Source of the DNA: Proteiniclasticum ruminis DSM 24773
GTDB taxonomy: Bacteria; Bacillota; Clostridia; Clostridiales; Clostridiaceae
Length of the DNA stretch: 64,000 nt
Reading direction: 5' to 3'
NCBI RefSeq assembly: GCF_000701905.1
Contig: NZ_KL370832.1
Location: 95,492-159,491 of the forward strand
A program made the translations under genes and the position numbers. The notes under the pieces were generated by a model. The model made no database searches. It worked only from the letters and a program-made list of their open reading frames with translations, and had not been told where the DNA came from. Below, in pieces: positions 10,135-17,945 of this stretch. Numbering within the stretch: position 1 is the first letter of the stretch; the number at the start of each line of letters is the position of its first letter.

Positions 10135-10164
10135 TTGACAGAGTATTCAGAATAAAGTTAATGT
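10135..10164 (+). promoter_or_regulatory. Candidate sigma-A promoter of the MDR gene
   Basis: Perfect -35 TTGACA (10135-10140), then a weak -10 TAATGT (10159-10164) after 18 nt. It lies 37 bp before the start codon. Confidence 0.5.
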
Positions 10165-10200
10165 AGTACTAAGACTTTGAAAAGAAGAAGGTGAAGGTAA

Positions 10201-11178
10201 ATGAAAGCAATTGTTCAGAAAAGATATGGAGACTACAAAGTGCTTACCATTGAAGAGGTAAATAAGCCCAAACCCGGAAAAGGAGAGGTGCTCGTAAAAG
10301 TACAGGGCGTATCTCTCAATGCTCCGGATTGGAGGCTTCTAGAAGGAAAGCCCTTTATCATAAGGTTCAGCTCAGGACTGTTCAAACCCAAAAATCCCGT
10401 GAAAGGCGGAGATTTCTCTGGCACCGTAGTGGAAACGGGGGAAGGAGTGCTGAATCTGAAAGTGGGAGATGAAGTATATGGGGACCTTGCTGACAGCGGT
10501 TTTGGTGCATTTTCAGAGTTTGTTTCCGCTAAAGAATCCATTCTTTCGAAAAAGCCGCATAACTTGAGTTTTCTGGAATCCTCAGCCCTGCCTCTGGCCT
10601 CGGTCACAGCCCTTCAAGGAGTTAGAGATGCAGGCAGACTGAAAGCGGGAGAAAAGGTGCTGATTTTAGGCGCCTCCGGTGGCGTTGGCACCTATGCTGT
10701 GCAGCTTTCCAAATACTTTGGAGGAGAGATCACGGCTGTGACCTCAAAGAAGAACTTTTCCCAGGCGAAAGCACTGGGGGCTTCGGAAGTGCTGGATTAT
10801 AAGACCATGGATTACGAGAAGCTCAGAGGCTCCTTTGATCTCATTCTTGGCGTGAATGGGCACTATCCGGTGAAACTCGTGAAAGATCTTCTAAAACCTC
10901 ATGGGCGGTTTGTCCTCATTGGCAGCAGCTCCACAAAAGAGCTCTTAAGAATGTCCATCTTTGGTTCACTGCTCTCTAAAAAAGATGGGAAGAGCTTTCA
11001 AGTGCTCATGGCAAAGCCCAGTGGAAAAGATCTGGCCTTCATCGCTAAGCTTGCAGAAGAAGGATCTGTAAAACCTGTGATTTTCAAAGAAATACCATTT
11101 GAACAGATACCAGAGGGCATAAAAGAGCTTTCCGAAGGACATGTGCCAGGAAAGATTGTCTCAAAACCACCGCGATAG
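10201..11178 (+). CDS. Zinc-free MDR family oxidoreductase (quinone oxidoreductase-like)
   Basis: 325-residue member of the medium-chain dehydrogenase/reductase superfamily, probably an NAD(P)H-dependent quinone or enone reductase. The GroES-like N-terminal half (1-120) contains GDEVYGDL. The Rossmann half carries the nucleotide-binding loop LGASGGVGTYAVQL around residues 157-170, with the ASGGVG form typical of quinone reductases rather than zinc alcohol dehydrogenases. The catalytic and structural zinc cysteines of the alcohol dehydrogenases are absent. GAAGGTGAAGG precedes ATG 10201. It stands alone between two terminators; substrate unknown, with a role in detoxifying reactive carbonyls or quinones possible. 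Confidence 0.88.
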   Translation: MKAIVQKRYGDYKVLTIEEVNKPKPGKGEVLVKVQGVSLNAPDWRLLEGKPFIIRFSSGLFKPKNPVKGGDFSGTVVETGEGVLNLKVGDEVYGDLADSGFGAFSEFVSAKESILSKKPHNLSFLESSALPLASVTALQGVRDAGRLKAGEKVLILGASGGVGTYAVQLSKYFGGEITAVTSKKNFSQAKALGASEVLDYKTMDYEKLRGSFDLILGVNGHYPVKLVKDLLKPHGRFVLIGSSSTKELLRMSIFGSLLSKKDGKSFQVLMAKPSGKDLAFIAKLAEEGSVKPVIFKEIPFEQIPEGIKELSEGHVPGKIVSKPPR

Positions 11179-11200
11179 AAAACTGAAATAAAAACCATAG

Positions 11201-11253
11201 GAAAAGAATTTCAAACCCGATGATATCCGGAAGAGAAGTTCTTTTCTTTATTT
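11201..11253 (+). terminator. Terminator after the MDR gene
   Basis: 12-bp stem with one G-U pair, GAAAAGAATTTC (11201-11212) with GAAGTTCTTTTC (11235-11246), followed by TTTATTT. Confidence 0.75.
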
Positions 11254-11312
11254 ATGAACATCTCTCATTTAGCCTGAAACATGATGGATGTGATAGAGAA
11301 AAGAATGAAAAG

Positions 11313-11347
11313 TAATTATAGAATTATCATCCGTTCTATTATAGAAT
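11313..11347 (+). promoter_or_regulatory. NERD gene promoter with a 17-bp motif shared with the GH73 gene
   Basis: TAATTATAGAATTATCA (11313-11329) is identical to 13365-13381 before the GH73 gene. In both places it ends exactly 12 bp before a -10-like hexamer (here TAGAAT, 11342-11347). The motif covers the -35 region, so it may be an activator or repressor site. Confidence 0.45.
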
Positions 11348-11378
11348 AATAGTATAAGTGTATTCTGGAGGATAAGGT

Positions 11379-12071
11379 ATGGAAATACTGATACTAGGAA
11401 TTATTCTATTTATACTATTTCTAGAACCCAAACGGCGTGAGTATAGGACATCAGGATATAAGGAAGCCAGCGGAAAAACCATGATGGAAGTTTTTCGGGA
11501 TAAAGGACTCTATGGAGAATACCAGACCTTTTTGACCCTGGAGAAACTGGATGGATATCACAAGCTTCTCACCAATGTGTATATTCCAAAAGAAGATGGA
11601 ACCACCACGGAGATCGATCTCATCATGATCGCAGAAACTGGAGTCTACGTCTTTGAATCTAAAAACTACAGTGGATGGATCTTTGGAAACAATAGGCAAA
11701 AAGAGTGGGTTCAAACCTTGCCCGGAGGAAAAAAGTATTCCTTTTATAATCCCGTATGGCAAAATGACGGTCACATCAAAGCATTGGAAAGCGTTGTGAA
11801 GATGAACCATCCGAAGCTTTTCAAATCCTATATTATCTTCAGTGAACGGTGCGAGCTGAAGAATGTGGAAGTTTATAAAGAAGAAGTGGAAGTCATAAAA
11901 CGAAACCAGTTGAGGGAGTTTCTGGAGAAAGACTTAAGAAGAAGAGAGGAGATCATGACCACTTGGACGGTGGATGGACTCTATTATCACCTTTCCCAGT
12001 ATGCGCTTCAGAAAGATGATGTGAAGGTAAAGCACATTGAGGGTCTTCGCAGCCGAAAAGAGAATCCGTAA
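11379..12071 (+). CDS. NERD domain protein, membrane-anchored
   Basis: 230 residues. A hydrophobic N-terminal helix (about 2-17) is followed by a nuclease-related NERD domain (about 35-150) with the conserved pattern GEYQTFLTLEKL, TTEIDLIMIAETGVYVFESKNYSGWIFGN and the late YNPVWQNDGHIKAL. The D-I-D-x(n)-ESKN core resembles the D...ExK metal site of the PD-(D/E)XK nuclease fold, so nuclease activity is plausible but not proven for this family. GGAGG stands 9 nt before ATG 11379. It is a single gene sharing a bidirectional terminator with galE. It also shares a promoter motif with the cell-wall hydrolase at 13.5 kb, which hints at joint control. Confidence 0.88.
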   Translation: MEILILGIILFILFLEPKRREYRTSGYKEASGKTMMEVFRDKGLYGEYQTFLTLEKLDGYHKLLTNVYIPKEDGTTTEIDLIMIAETGVYVFESKNYSGWIFGNNRQKEWVQTLPGGKKYSFYNPVWQNDGHIKALESVVKMNHPKLFKSYIIFSERCELKNVEVYKEEVEVIKRNQLREFLEKDLRRREEIMTTWTVDGLYYHLSQYALQKDDVKVKHIEGLRSRKENP

Positions 12072-12080
12072 AAGAAAAGA

Positions 12081-12127
12081 AGACTTCAGAACATAAGCTG
12101 AAAAAGCTCACGTTCTGAAGTCTTTTG
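12081..12127 (+). terminator. Bidirectional terminator between NERD and galE
   Basis: Perfect 12-bp stem AGACTTCAGAAC (12081-12092) with GTTCTGAAGTCT (12112-12123). T-rich sequence follows on the plus strand and A-rich sequence precedes it, so it can also end the convergent galE transcript. Confidence 0.88.
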
Positions 12128-12134
12128 CTATTTC

Positions 12135-13127
12135 TTATTTTGCGTTTTTCTCAAAGTTCCAGGAGTCTCTCACCATATCTTCAATGGTGAAGGTGGTCTT
12201 CCACTGAAGTTCTTTCTCCGCTTTCTCTGCGTCTGCGTAGCAGGTGGCGATGTCCCCAGGACGTCTTCCCACGATGGCATAAGGCACTTCTACCTGATTT
12301 TCCTTGATGAAGGCCTGGACCAGTTCCAGCACGGAGGTGCCTTTTCCGGTGCCAAGATTGTAGATATGCACGCCTTCTGTGAGATGCTCAATGGCCTTCA
12401 CATGACCATTGGCGAGATCCACCACATGGATGTAGTCTCTTACACCTGTTCCATCCACGGTGTCGTAATCATCACCGAAGATGCTGAGATTCTCAAGTTT
12501 TCCATTGGCCACTCTTGTGACAAAAGGCATCAGGTTGTTTGGAATACCATTGGGGTCTTCTCCGATGAGGCCGCTTTCGTGGGCGCCTACAGGATTGAAG
12601 TATCTGAGAAGCGTTACAGCAAATCTGTCATTGGCTGCAGCGGCATCAGTGAGGATGCGCTCACTCATGGCTTTGGTTTCTCCATAGGGATTGGTGGTTT
12701 TCATGAGGGGCATATCCTCTTTCAGTGGAGATGGCTGATCTCCATATACGGTGGCGGAAGAGCTGAACACAAACTTAGGGATGTCAAACTCTATGGCAAG
12801 TTTTGCCAGCACCATGGTGGAAACCAGATTGTTGTAGTAATAAGCAAGAGGCTTTGCCACCGATTCACCTACGGCTTTCAGGCCTGCAAAATGGATGATA
12901 CCGTCAAACTTATGTGCCTGGAAAATATCCCGGACCTTGGCTTCGTCCGTTACATCCGCCTCATAGAAAGGAATGGAGACTCCCGTAATGGTTTCGATGT
13001 GGGACAGTACTTCAATTTTACTGTTCACCAGATTGTCTGCTATGACCACCTGATGACCGGATTTAATCAGTTCTATGCAGGTATGGCTTCCTATGTAGCC
13101 AGTACCTCCCGTCACAAATATATTCAC
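12135..13127 (-). CDS. galE: UDP-glucose 4-epimerase
   Basis: 330-residue short-chain dehydrogenase-type epimerase that interconverts UDP-glucose and UDP-galactose in the cytoplasm, for galactose use and for surface glycan synthesis. The NAD-binding motif TGGTGYIG is at residues 6-13; the catalytic Ser lies in FSSSATVYG (S122-S124) and YxxxK is Y148/K152 in NPYGETK. The conserved RYFNPVGAHESG and RDYIHVVDLA blocks are present. Length matches the family. Start is GTG at 13127, 7 nt after GGAGG. It is monocistronic and not beside other Leloir genes, which fits a housekeeping role. Confidence 0.96.
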   Translation of the reverse strand: MNIFVTGGTGYIGSHTCIELIKSGHQVVIADNLVNSKIEVLSHIETITGVSIPFYEADVTDEAKVRDIFQAHKFDGIIHFAGLKAVGESVAKPLAYYYNNLVSTMVLAKLAIEFDIPKFVFSSSATVYGDQPSPLKEDMPLMKTTNPYGETKAMSERILTDAAAANDRFAVTLLRYFNPVGAHESGLIGEDPNGIPNNLMPFVTRVANGKLENLSIFGDDYDTVDGTGVRDYIHVVDLANGHVKAIEHLTEGVHIYNLGTGKGTSVLELVQAFIKENQVEVPYAIVGRRPGDIATCYADAEKAEKELQWKTTFTIEDMVRDSWNFEKNAK

Positions 13128-13364
13128 GTGTTGTCCTCCTCATGCATTTTATTCATTTCTTCCTCATTATACGCCATAATGGATGAAAGTTTCCATGGTA
13201 TCTTCTAATTTGTGTCATTTTGTCTATGGAAAACATAGATGAGTATAGGGGAAATACACGGATGAAGAATGAAAATGTTAGGAAGGAAGAGGGGGGATAG
13301 AAGAGTCTTTGGTAGATTCAGAAAAAAATTGAACTAAATTGTAAAAACTAACAGAAATTCTTAA

Positions 13365-13399
13365 TAATTATAGAATTATCAAGGTGTTAATGCTATAAT
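13365..13399 (+). promoter_or_regulatory. Extended -10 promoter of the GH73 gene with shared 17-bp motif
   Basis: TGCTATAAT (13391-13399) is an extended -10. The 17-mer at 13365-13381, identical to 11313-11329, replaces a normal -35. About 110 nt of untranslated leader follow; I see no known riboswitch in it. Confidence 0.55.
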
Positions 13400-13511
13400 T
13401 CAGGGTGTAACATCAGAATCATATACCTTGTATGAATAGATGAGTTTTTAGATGGTGTATGTATTATTAAGATTGTGATGAGATATGTTTTTGTAAAGTG
13501 AGGGGGATCCG

Positions 13512-16061
13512 ATGTTAAGTAAGAATACACGAAATTTACTGGTGAAGACAGGCGTGGTACTGACGCTTGGTTTAAGTAGTGTCATAAATCCAGCCATCAG
13601 CACACCGGTTACAGTGGAAGCATCCACACTGGTTAATCAGACTCAGGGAGTGCTTACGGTAAAAGCACAGTCTTTATGGTCTTATTCCAGAGCAGACTGG
13701 AATGCAAGAACCAAGGTATTTTCACAGGGCACCAAACTGAATGTGGTGGCCAAGTATCTGGTCAGCGGCAGAGAGATGTACAAACTGTCCAACGGTCTTT
13801 ATATTTCAGCCAATACCCAGTATGTTTCTTTTACTGCCAGCGGTGGAACCACAGTGGTGACTCCAGAAGCGCCAAGACCTACATCCCCTGCAGGAACACA
13901 GACAGCTAAGACAACAGCGAACTTAAATATGAGAACGGGTGCCTCTACAAGCAAGAGCATCATTCTGACCATCCCTAGAGGTGGACAGGTCACAGTGCTT
14001 TCTTCCAGCAATGGATGGTCACAGGTGACTTATAATGGAAAAACTGGTTATGTTTCAAGTCGCTATTTGGGATCTTACAGCAATGTAACCTCAAATCCAG
14101 CACCACCTACAACGCCAGCACCACCTACAACGCCAGCGCCATCAACGCCGACTGCACCTTCCACCAGTCAGACTACAACCACAGCGAACCTTAATATGAG
14201 AACTGGTGCCTCTACAAGTAACAGAGTGATATTAACCATTCCTAAAGGAAAGGCAGTGACTGTGAACAGCACATCTGGAGGCTGGTGCAACGTGACCTAC
14301 AGCGGCAAGACAGGCTGGGTGTCGAAAGCTTACTTAAAAACTGTAACAGTAACAGCACCAACCACACCGTCTCCAACACCAACGCCAACACCGACGCCGG
14401 AAGCTCCGGCTGGTGTTGGAACTGCCAGCACCACAGCGAACCTCAATCTTCGCTCCAGTGCATCCACAAGCAGCAGCATCCTGCTCACCATTCCAAAGGG
14501 AAAGACCGTGACGGTGCTGAAGGTTTCTGGTGGATGGACCAATGTGACTTATAGTGGAAAAACCGGTTGGGTGTCCAACGCCTACCTGACAAAGGTTGTG
14601 GCGAATCCTACACCTACACCTACACCTACACCTACACCTACACCAACTCCGGAACCAACGCCTACACCAACACCAGAACCACCAGTGGCAGAAAAGAAGC
14701 CTCAAGTGCTTCTTTTGGAAGATCTCAAGTCCAGCTATAACAATGTGGACGTTACCGTGAGCGGTAGAGCTCTGTCTTATGATGGCATAGTTTCTGTCAC
14801 TGTAAAAGTGGATGGAAAAGATATGACTGTGAAACGCGTGGCAAGACCGGATCTTAATACTTTATACAGCGATGGGTATAACCTGGAGAATACTGGGTTT
14901 ACCTTTACAATACCAAAGGCATCCTTAGCTCCTGGACTACACAAGATCGAAGTGGAGAGTAAAGGAAAAGATGGTACAGTGAAAAAGAGCTCACTAAGCT
15001 TTACCATGATCAAGCCATCTCCAGTGGTCACCATCGGAGGTCTTTCAGATGGCGGTGCGGTACCATCGGGAACAGCAGTTGTAACAGGATCCACCTCTTA
15101 TGTAGATGGTGTTTCATCCGTAAGATACTACATCAATGGCGTTCAGAAGGGTACGCTTCCAGCTGGAAACTTCTCCTTTAACGTCAGTGCAGGAGATTTC
15201 AAGGCTGGGATGAATACAGTGGCAATTGAAATCACCGGAAATGACGGCACTGTATACAGAAGCGGAATTGTTCTGAAGGGTGCAGGTACGGAGAACTTTG
15301 TATCTGAGCAGCAGTCCAAGACCAGGGATGAGTATGCAGCCCTTGAATACAACAATAGCATCACGTCCTCCAAAGACTTCAGAACCATTGAATCCTATAT
15401 TGATCCTGTAAACTACATCTACAGCGATGCGGATAAGTATATGTTCCTTCAGCTGAACTATACCAAAGGACAGATGTCTATTACGGCGGAAGACCTGAAT
15501 CTGATTCTCAAAGGAAAAGGTGTCCTGGAAGGAATGGGGCAAGCGTTCCTTGATGGGGCAGACCTTTATGGGGTGAATCCTTTCTACCTGATTACCCACG
15601 CCATCCATGAGACTGGACACGGTACCTCTGTTTTGGCGAAAGGACAAATGGTGAAAGATACCTACACTAAATTCGGTGATAATTCTACCATCATTGTGGA
15701 CGGTTTGCCTGAGGAACAACGAAAAAATGTCTATAATGTCTTTGGAATAGGTGCCTGGGATGTGAATCCAAACTTCTGGGGGGCCCAGAGAGCATATAAA
15801 GAAGGGTGGTTCACCGTCGAGGACGCCATCAAGGGTGGAGCCAAGTGGATCAGTGAGAATTACATCAACCGTTCCACCAAGCAGAATACTCTATATAAGA
15901 TGAGATTCAACATGGCAGAGAACATGAGCCATCAGTATGCCACGGATCTCGGATGGGCTATTAAGCAGGCGGGCAGACTAAAAACTCAGATGGAAGACTA
16001 TATCAAAGCGGGCGGAAAAGGACTCACTCAGACCTTCATCTATCCAACTTTTAAGAAGTAA
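13512..16061 (+). CDS. Secreted SH3-domain endo-beta-N-acetylglucosaminidase (GH73-like)
   Basis: 849-residue exported peptidoglycan hydrolase. A signal peptide ends near VEA-S (37). One divergent SH3-like unit (about 49-97) is followed by three clear bacterial SH3 domains (about 133-186, 222-275, 309-363), each with TANLNxRxxAST and KTGWVS/KTGYVS. These are separated by Pro/Thr linkers, the last made of repeated PT/PTP. Two Ig-like units (about 397-495, 500-590) lead to a C-terminal glucosaminidase domain (about 640-800) with the likely catalytic E700 in HAIHETGHG. It should cut the glycan strand during wall turnover or daughter-cell separation. AGGGGG precedes ATG 13512. There are no operon partners. 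Confidence 0.93.
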   Translation: MLSKNTRNLLVKTGVVLTLGLSSVINPAISTPVTVEASTLVNQTQGVLTVKAQSLWSYSRADWNARTKVFSQGTKLNVVAKYLVSGREMYKLSNGLYISANTQYVSFTASGGTTVVTPEAPRPTSPAGTQTAKTTANLNMRTGASTSKSIILTIPRGGQVTVLSSSNGWSQVTYNGKTGYVSSRYLGSYSNVTSNPAPPTTPAPPTTPAPSTPTAPSTSQTTTTANLNMRTGASTSNRVILTIPKGKAVTVNSTSGGWCNVTYSGKTGWVSKAYLKTVTVTAPTTPSPTPTPTPTPEAPAGVGTASTTANLNLRSSASTSSSILLTIPKGKTVTVLKVSGGWTNVTYSGKTGWVSNAYLTKVVANPTPTPTPTPTPTPTPEPTPTPTPEPPVAEKKPQVLLLEDLKSSYNNVDVTVSGRALSYDGIVSVTVKVDGKDMTVKRVARPDLNTLYSDGYNLENTGFTFTIPKASLAPGLHKIEVESKGKDGTVKKSSLSFTMIKPSPVVTIGGLSDGGAVPSGTAVVTGSTSYVDGVSSVRYYINGVQKGTLPAGNFSFNVSAGDFKAGMNTVAIEITGNDGTVYRSGIVLKGAGTENFVSEQQSKTRDEYAALEYNNSITSSKDFRTIESYIDPVNYIYSDADKYMFLQLNYTKGQMSITAEDLNLILKGKGVLEGMGQAFLDGADLYGVNPFYLITHAIHETGHGTSVLAKGQMVKDTYTKFGDNSTIIVDGLPEEQRKNVYNVFGIGAWDVNPNFWGAQRAYKEGWFTVEDAIKGGAKWISENYINRSTKQNTLYKMRFNMAENMSHQYATDLGWAIKQAGRLKTQMEDYIKAGGKGLTQTFIYPTFKK
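14607..14642 (+). repeat. Six tandem CCTACA hexamers coding for Pro-Thr
   Basis: Six perfect in-frame copies of CCTACA encode a (PT)n wall-spanning linker inside the GH73 gene. Slippage would change the linker by two residues without a frameshift. Confidence 0.9.
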
Positions 16062-16075
16062 GAATTTTTTATGAA

Positions 16076-16106
16076 AGCCACCTTATGAGAAATAGGTGGC
16101 TTTTTC
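16076..16106 (+). terminator. Terminator after the GH73 gene
   Basis: Perfect stem AGCCACCT (16076-16083) with AGGTGGCT (16094-16101), then TTTTC. Confidence 0.85.
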
Positions 16107-16166
16107 ATACAAGTAGTTGCGATGTTTCACTTTTATATTTCAGTAATTATGTTAAGGAGAAGTTTA

Positions 16167-17747
16167 ATGAAGTTAGTTGATATTATGAGGAAGCCTTCTC
16201 GAAATATATATGAAGTTTTACTATCAGGTAATCAGTCACTGACAAAAACCAATTCAATACAAATAGCACAGTCAGAGGAAGAAGTACTGGGTATTGTGAA
16301 TGAAGAGAAAGAAATTATTGGGGAAGTAAAGAGGGAGCTGATAGTATTTCTCGTGGAGAAATGTAATGAATACATGAAAAGTGTAGTATTGGAAAATATA
16401 GAAGAAGGCATAGTTGCTATCGATAAGTCGGGAAGAATTTTTTATGTGAATTCCATGTATGCTGTGATTTTAGGAGTGCCAGTCCATAAAGTCATTGGGA
16501 AGTTCATGCATGAGATTGAAGAGGGGGCGTCAATTCTCGATGTTCTAAAAACCGGTGAGCCTATTCATCAAAAAAACCTTAGGATTAAATCCATAGGAAA
16601 ATATGTGGATGTGAAAATCTATCCTATTATGGAAGACGAACAGATTGAGGGAGCTTATTCTATTTTTAAAGACATAACAGAACTGAAAGAACTTGGTAGA
16701 GAAGTGCGGCGTGTCAGAAATGTAGCAAGTGATTATTTAAGGCAAAATGAAGCGCTGAAAGAACTGAAAAATCACAATATCATTGGAGAAAGTGGACCAT
16801 TTCTTGATGTAATCTCAAAAACACTGATTGTAGCACCAACGGATATTTCTGTGATGGTCAGAGGAGAGAATGGTGTTGGCAAGGAAATATTCGCACAGTT
16901 GATTCATAAAAACAGCCTAAGAAAGAAAATGCCAATCGTTAGCCTTAATTGTGCCGCAATACCCGAAAACCTCATTGAAAGTGAACTTTTCGGGTATGAG
17001 GAGGGTGCATTTACTGGTGCAGTTCGTCAAGGCAAAGTAGGGAAATTTCAACTGGCAGACAAAGGAACTTTATTCCTAGACGAAATTGGTGATTTACCGA
17101 TGCATCTTCAATCTAAACTTCTCCGGGTTCTCCAGGAAGGAGAAATTCAGCCTTTAGGAAGCAAGAAAAGCCTAAAGATTGATGTGCGGATCATCACGGC
17201 TACGAATCAACCTCTGGAGACTCTTATTAAAGAAAAGAAATTTCGTAAAGATCTCTATTATCGTTTGAATGGAATTTCATTATTCATACCTCAGCTGAAA
17301 GAACGTGGTACGGATGTAATCCTCCTGGCACAGTATTTTCTGGAGAAGTTCAACAAAGAGTTCCAAAAAGAAGCCAAAATATCCAGAGAGGTCTACAATG
17401 CATTTATGAATTATGATTGGCCAGGAAATGTGAGAGAACTTATTAACTGTATGAAATCTTCAGTGCTTTTGTGTGCAGACAACCTCATTACTCTAGAGGA
17501 CTTGCCTTCGGGCATGACTGAGATGGAACCGGAAATGAGATCAATGGTTTCGGAAGAGGTGCATCCTTTATTGGAAGAAGAAGGAGCGCTCAAAGATCGT
17601 ATAAAAAAGTTTGAACAGTCCATTATTCTCCACACATTAGAAAAGCACAAAGGCGACTACAATACAGCCATGCTGGAGCTGGGGCTTGCCAAGCGTACCT
17701 TTTATCGCCGTCTAGAAGAGATTAAAGAAGAGGTTGGTAAAGAATAG
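16167..17747 (+). CDS. Sigma-54-dependent transcriptional activator (PAS-AAA+-Fis)
   Basis: 526-residue enhancer-binding protein. After a short N-terminal region comes a PAS domain (about 70-185, with ENIEEGIVAIDKSGRIFYVN and a FKDITELK tail), the sensory part. The sigma-54 AAA+ domain (about 205-440) has Walker A GENGVGKE (233-240) and GAFTGA (280-285), the loop that touches sigma-54, plus Walker B LFLDEIGDL. The C-terminus is a Fis-type HTH (DYNTAMLELGLAKRTFYRRL). AAGGAG (16154-16159) 7 nt before ATG 16167 decides the start; an in-frame ATG at 16122 has no site. It lies directly upstream of three TGYCA-N4-TGRCA dyads and a -24/-12 promoter, so the following operon is its evident target. The PAS ligand is unknown. 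Confidence 0.95.
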   Translation: MKLVDIMRKPSRNIYEVLLSGNQSLTKTNSIQIAQSEEEVLGIVNEEKEIIGEVKRELIVFLVEKCNEYMKSVVLENIEEGIVAIDKSGRIFYVNSMYAVILGVPVHKVIGKFMHEIEEGASILDVLKTGEPIHQKNLRIKSIGKYVDVKIYPIMEDEQIEGAYSIFKDITELKELGREVRRVRNVASDYLRQNEALKELKNHNIIGESGPFLDVISKTLIVAPTDISVMVRGENGVGKEIFAQLIHKNSLRKKMPIVSLNCAAIPENLIESELFGYEEGAFTGAVRQGKVGKFQLADKGTLFLDEIGDLPMHLQSKLLRVLQEGEIQPLGSKKSLKIDVRIITATNQPLETLIKEKKFRKDLYYRLNGISLFIPQLKERGTDVILLAQYFLEKFNKEFQKEAKISREVYNAFMNYDWPGNVRELINCMKSSVLLCADNLITLEDLPSGMTEMEPEMRSMVSEEVHPLLEEEGALKDRIKKFEQSIILHTLEKHKGDYNTAMLELGLAKRTFYRRLEEIKEEVGKE

Positions 17748-17753
17748 AAAAAA

Positions 17754-17767
17754 TGTCAAAATTGGCA
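17754..17767 (+). promoter_or_regulatory. Candidate activator site UAS1
   Basis: TGTCA-AAAT-TGGCA, a 14-bp dyad of type TGYCA-N4-TGRCA, starting 7 bp after the activator's stop codon and 127 bp upstream of the -24 element. Confidence 0.7.
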
Positions 17768-17771
17768 CTAG

Positions 17772-17785
17772 TGACAAATTTGGCA
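17772..17785 (+). promoter_or_regulatory. Candidate activator site UAS2
   Basis: TGACA-AATT-TGGCA, same dyad pattern as UAS1 (the second base of the left half-site differs), 18 bp downstream of it. Confidence 0.7.
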
Positions 17786-17803
17786 TTTGTAAAGTGTGAA
17801 CTG

Positions 17804-17817
17804 TGTCAGAAATGGCA
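17804..17817 (+). promoter_or_regulatory. Candidate activator site UAS3
   Basis: TGTCA-GAAA-TGGCA, the third dyad, 32 bp (about three helical turns) after UAS2 and 77 bp before the -24 element. Confidence 0.7.
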
Positions 17818-17893
17818 TGGTTTTTCTTATGCGTGATTTTAGATACCAATCTGTGGGTAATCGTTTCCAAAGGTTTTCGGTGTTTTGGAGAAG

Positions 17894-17911
17894 TTGGCAT
17901 GGAAATTGCTA
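17894..17911 (+). promoter_or_regulatory. Sigma-54 -24/-12 promoter
   Basis: TTGGCAT-GGAAA-TTGCTA: GG (17896-17897) and GC (17908-17909) are 10 bp apart, as the sigma-54 promoter requires. It lies 34 bp before the first gene of the AtuA/HMG-CoA reductase operon and downstream of three dyads for the adjacent activator. Confidence 0.88.
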
Positions 17912-17945
17912 TAGTATAAGTGAAGAGAAAATTTGGAGGTGCTTC

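Noticed and set aside
12366..13208. 280-codon plus-strand frame opposite galE
   Set aside because: Antisense of a full-length epimerase with intact NAD and YxxxK motifs.
14607..14642. CCTACA repeat as a CRISPR-like or phase-variable array
   Set aside because: It is an in-frame Pro-Thr linker; hexamer changes cannot shift the frame, and no spacers exist.
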